DNA of 64,000 nucleotides from positions 308,916 through 372,915 of the forward strand of contig NZ_CATNLZ010000033.1 of NCBI RefSeq assembly GCF_950101795.1, in the 5' to 3' direction. Source of the stretch: Nocardioides sp. T2.26MG-1 (GTDB lineage: Bacteria; Actinomycetota; Actinomycetes; Propionibacteriales; Nocardioidaceae). The translations under genes were made by a program, and so were the position numbers. Below, in pieces: positions 61,482-64,000 of the stretch. Within the stretch, counting starts at the first letter, position 1, and each line of letters begins with the position of its first letter. The notes beneath the pieces were generated by a model, which searched no databases, was not told the DNA's origin, and worked only from the letters and a program-made list of their open reading frames with translations.

Positions 61482-63611
61482 ATGACGACGCCGAGGACGA
61501 CGCTGCGCGGAGTGACCGCGGCCCTGACCGCTGCCCTCGTCCTGGGTCCCCTCGGGGTGCTCGCCCCGACGTCGGCCACCGAGCCGGACACCTCGGACCC
61601 GGCGGGCGCCTCCGACACCCTCTACCTCGTCACGCTTGCGGGGCCGGGCACCTCGGGCACCCACACCGACCTGCTCGCCGCCGCCCGGATGCGCACGGAG
61701 CAGGACGCCGTGCTCGACACGGTGGGCGCCCCCGACCCCGTCTACCGCTGGACCACCGCCCTCAACGGCGTCGCGGTCGACCTCTCGGCCACCGAGGCCG
61801 CCCAGCTCCGCGCCGACGCACGCGTCGCTCTCGTCGAGCGCAACACCGTGCGGCCGCTGGCCGGCCGCACGGTCACCACCGGCCTGCTCGGCACCCCGGC
61901 CGCCACCCGCGGCGGTGCGGGGGTGGTGGTCGGCCTGGTGGACTCCGGCATCGCGCCGGACTCGCCGCTGTTCTCGGCGGTGACCGGGCTCGGCCGGGCC
62001 CCGCGCGGCTTCGCCGGGAGCTGCGAGACCGGCGACGGCTGGCCGGCGAGCACCTGCGACCGCAAGATCCTCGGGGCCCGCTGGTTCGTCGGGGGGTTCG
62101 GCACCGACCGGCTGCGCTCCGCCTCCTCGCTCTCCCCGCTCGACGACGACGGTCACGGCACCCAGGTCGCCTCGATCGTCGCCGGCAACGCCGGCGTCCC
62201 CGCGCGGGTGCGCGGCCAGCGGCTCGGCACCTACGCCGGCGTCGCCCCGCAGGCGCGGCTCGCGGTCTACAAGGCCTGCTGGAGCGCCCCCGACCCCACC
62301 GACGACGGCTGCGCGAGCGCCGACCTCGTCTCCGCGATCGACGCCGCCACGGCCGACGGCGTCGACGTCCTCAACCTCTCGGTCGGTGGCCCGTCCCGGA
62401 TCGACACGGTCGAGCGCGCGCTGCTCGGCGCCACCGAGGGCGGCGTGGTCGTCGTCGGCGCGGCCGGCAACAGCCCGCGGACCCCGGCCGCCCACCGCAG
62501 CCCGTGGGTGACCTCGGTCGGCGCGACCACCGGGCCCGTACGGCGCGGTCGGGTCGTGCTCCCCGGCGGCGCGTCGTACGCCGGCGCCATGGCCGCGGCC
62601 CGCGACGTCGGGCCGGCGCGGCTCGTGCGTGCCGCCGACGTGCCGACCGCGGCCGCCACCCGGAGCGAGGCCCGGGTCTGCACGCCCGGGAGCCTGGACG
62701 CCGGCCGGGTCGAGGGCCGGATCGTGGTCTGCGAGCGCGGGGCCGTCGGCCGCGTGGACAAGTCGGCTGCCATCGACCTGGCCGGCGGCATCGGCATGGT
62801 GCTGGTCAACGCCGGACCCGGCGCCCTGGTGGCCGACTTCCACCGGGTGCCGACCGTGCACGTGGACCAGGCCGCCGGGCGGCGCCTGCTGCACTGGCTC
62901 ACCGCGCACCCGGACGCCCGGGTGCGGCTCGAGCCGCGCGGCCTGGTCCGGACCCCCGCACGCGTGGTCGCCTGGTCGAGCCCCGGCACCCCCGGAGCGG
63001 CGACGCTCAAGCCCGACCTGGTGGCCACCGGCGTCGGGCTCCTCGGCGCCGTGCCCCACCACGGGACCGCCCCCGGCTGGGACCTGATGACCGGCACCTC
63101 CGCGGCCGCGGCGCTCACCAGCGGCGTCGCCGCCCTGGTCCGCTCCCGGCACGAGGACTGGTCGCCGGCGCAGGTCCGCTCGGCGCTGGTCACCACCGCC
63201 CGCCGCGTGCCGGGCTCCGACGTGCTCCGGGCGGGCACCGGCCGGGTCTCGCCGGACGACGCCGTACGCCCGGGACTGGCCTACGACGTCTCGCCCGAGG
63301 ACTACCGGGCCTGGCTGGACGGCGACCTGACGGACCTGAACACGCCGTCGATCCGGCTGGCCGGCGCCGGCACCGTCGAGCGGACGATCACCAACGTGAC
63401 CGGCCGGCGGCTCTACTTCTCCTCGTCCGCCACCGGCTTCTCCCGGCACGCCGTGCGGGTGACGCCGGCGGCGGTGCGGCTCGGGCCGGGTGAGAGCGCG
63501 ACGTTCCGGCTCACGGTCGGCGCGGCCGGGAGCGGGGGCGACGACGGGTGGATCACCTGGCGTGGCGCCACCGGCACCGTCACCCGGATCCCCGTCCTGC
63601 TCAGTCGCTGA
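61482..63611 (+). CDS. Secreted S8 family subtilisin-like serine protease
   Basis: A 709-residue exported protease. Residues 1-32 are a signal peptide, and about 42-125 an I9-like inhibitor propeptide (LYLVTLAGPG at its start). The catalytic triad is Asp154 (VVGLVDSGIAP), His225 (LDDDGHGTQVASIVAG) and Ser540 (MTGTSAAAALTSGVAAL), with oxyanion Asn in GAAGNS. A PA-like insert sits between His and Ser (about 360-480). The C-terminal 110 residues are Fn3-like, as in plant-type subtilases. It degrades extracellular protein. ATG 61482 with AGGGGG 5 bp upstream is preferred; GTG 61476 is possible. The tail overlaps the DUF2007 gene by 11 bp. Confidence 0.94.
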   Translation: MTTPRTTLRGVTAALTAALVLGPLGVLAPTSATEPDTSDPAGASDTLYLVTLAGPGTSGTHTDLLAAARMRTEQDAVLDTVGAPDPVYRWTTALNGVAVDLSATEAAQLRADARVALVERNTVRPLAGRTVTTGLLGTPAATRGGAGVVVGLVDSGIAPDSPLFSAVTGLGRAPRGFAGSCETGDGWPASTCDRKILGARWFVGGFGTDRLRSASSLSPLDDDGHGTQVASIVAGNAGVPARVRGQRLGTYAGVAPQARLAVYKACWSAPDPTDDGCASADLVSAIDAATADGVDVLNLSVGGPSRIDTVERALLGATEGGVVVVGAAGNSPRTPAAHRSPWVTSVGATTGPVRRGRVVLPGGASYAGAMAAARDVGPARLVRAADVPTAAATRSEARVCTPGSLDAGRVEGRIVVCERGAVGRVDKSAAIDLAGGIGMVLVNAGPGALVADFHRVPTVHVDQAAGRRLLHWLTAHPDARVRLEPRGLVRTPARVVAWSSPGTPGAATLKPDLVATGVGLLGAVPHHGTAPGWDLMTGTSAAAALTSGVAALVRSRHEDWSPAQVRSALVTTARRVPGSDVLRAGTGRVSPDDAVRPGLAYDVSPEDYRAWLDGDLTDLNTPSIRLAGAGTVERTITNVTGRRLYFSSSATGFSRHAVRVTPAAVRLGPGESATFRLTVGAAGSGGDDGWITWRGATGTVTRIPVLLSR

Positions 63612-63822
63612 GCCAGTCCTCCAGCTCGGCGTCGACGAGCAGCTCGCGGGCCTCGGCCATCCGCTCGTCGGGCACCAGGATCCGGACCTGGATCACCTGG
63701 ATCAGGCCCTCCATCACGCTCATGTTGCGGTCGGCGACGTGGTAGGGGATCTCCGCGGAGGTCAGCAGCCCCTCGATCACCGAGATCATCGCGGGGTCGT
63801 TGGTGCGCACCAGCTCAGCCAT
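63601..63822 (-). CDS. DUF2007 domain protein (putative signal transducing protein)
   Basis: A 73-residue alpha-beta protein, MAELVRTNDPAMISVIEGLLTSAEIPYHVADRN in pattern, then IQVRILVPDERMAEARELLVD, the DUF2007 fold related to ACT-like domains. Such proteins are predicted to be small regulators; no biochemical role is known to me. The start at ATG 63822 gives family length; the longer frame upstream is not supported. It converges on the subtilase gene with an 11-bp overlap. Confidence 0.87.
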   Translation of the reverse strand: MAELVRTNDPAMISVIEGLLTSAEIPYHVADRNMSVMEGLIQVIQVRILVPDERMAEARELLVDAELEDWLSD

Positions 63823-63830
63823 GGGCGCCA

Positions 63831-63998
63831 CTATGCCCGACGAAGGTGACGACCGCGCCGGCGCAGGAACCACGTGAAAGTCGCCGCCAACGCGAGCGCT
63901 CCGCAGAAGTCCAGGAGCACCTGGCGCCAGTGCCAGGACAGCCACGTGGTGCCGAAGAGGTCCCCCACGGCCCGGTGCCGGTCACCGCCGAGCGCGTC
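63831..63998 (-). CDS. C-terminal end of a membrane protein (5' truncated by window edge)
   Basis: The last 55 residues of a frame that is open to the window's right edge. The sequence has one membrane segment, QVLLDFCGALALAATFTWFL, followed by a very basic tail RRRGRHLRRA ending at TAG. It lies 8 bp upstream of the DUF2007 gene on the same strand, so the two may share a transcript. I do not recognise the family; the segment could be the last TM of a larger protein. Confidence 0.5.
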   Translation of the reverse strand, partial: DALGGDRHRAVGDLFGTTWLSWHWRQVLLDFCGALALAATFTWFLRRRGRHLRRA

Positions 63999-64000
63999 AC

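Overview
This is a high-GC actinobacterial chromosome segment. The GC level (about 70 percent by eye), the strong third-position GC bias, the many GTG starts, the frequent leaderless promoters and the gene repertoire (DUF3027, DUF2530, DUF4350, RDD and SpoIIM next to MoxR/DUF58) all fit the Nocardioidaceae/Propionibacteriales, and Nocardioides or a close relative is my best guess. That placement is inferred from the sequence; no database was consulted.

Layout. 1-6600: tail of an acyl-CoA dehydrogenase, an HSL-type esterase, a three-gene minus-strand block resembling a type VII secretion substrate module, a DGPF/YCII plus ECF42 sigma pair, a GtrA-like membrane protein and an LRAT-like hydrolase. 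6600-12250: RsmC-like methyltransferase, truA, a thioredoxin-reductase-like flavoprotein that lacks its CxxC, a secreted zinc metallopeptidase, a PfkB sugar kinase and a short GntR regulator. 12300-16305: the infA-rpmJ-rpsM-rpsK-rpsD-rpoA-rplQ operon on the minus strand. 16667-18990: an LLM flavoprotein and a TerC transporter gene behind a yybP-ykoY type (manganese) riboswitch. 19048-31899: map, adk, secY and the complete S10-spc ribosomal protein cluster, rplO back to rpsJ, all minus strand.

32325-48997 separates the S10 cluster from the str operon. It holds a CMD-family protein, a MoxR/DUF58/DUF4129/DUF4350 membrane cluster (one gene frameshifted) with SpoIIM and RDD neighbours, a sugar ABC importer with a GH1 beta-glucosidase and a LacI/CebR-type repressor with two visible operators, trmB, a GyrI-like protein and a class III aminotransferase. 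49108-53403 is the str operon (rpsL-rpsG-fusA-tuf, minus strand). 53538-59941 holds a MarR-MFS pair with a clear operator, an NCS2 purine permease, DUF2530, DUF3027, a second MFS protein and an extended cold-shock protein. 59986-64000 has a HAD-LarE fusion, a secreted subtilase, a DUF2007 protein and the tail of a membrane protein.

How the parts work together. Most of the window is core translation, transcription and secretion machinery in the usual operon order, with 1-4 bp start/stop overlaps. Accessory genes sit between these operons. Regulatory signals I could read directly include a riboswitch whose P1 3' strand is an exact 9-nt complement of the terC Shine-Dalgarno region, a 15-nt motif shared at almost the same distance upstream of rpsJ and rpsL, a structured leader before rpsM, CebR-like operators around the sugar uptake genes, an ECF42-like autoregulatory promoter, and about a dozen TAnnnT-N6/8-start leaderless promoters. 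The most speculative but most interesting unit is 1614-3897, which could be a type VII glycine-zipper effector with a membrane partner.
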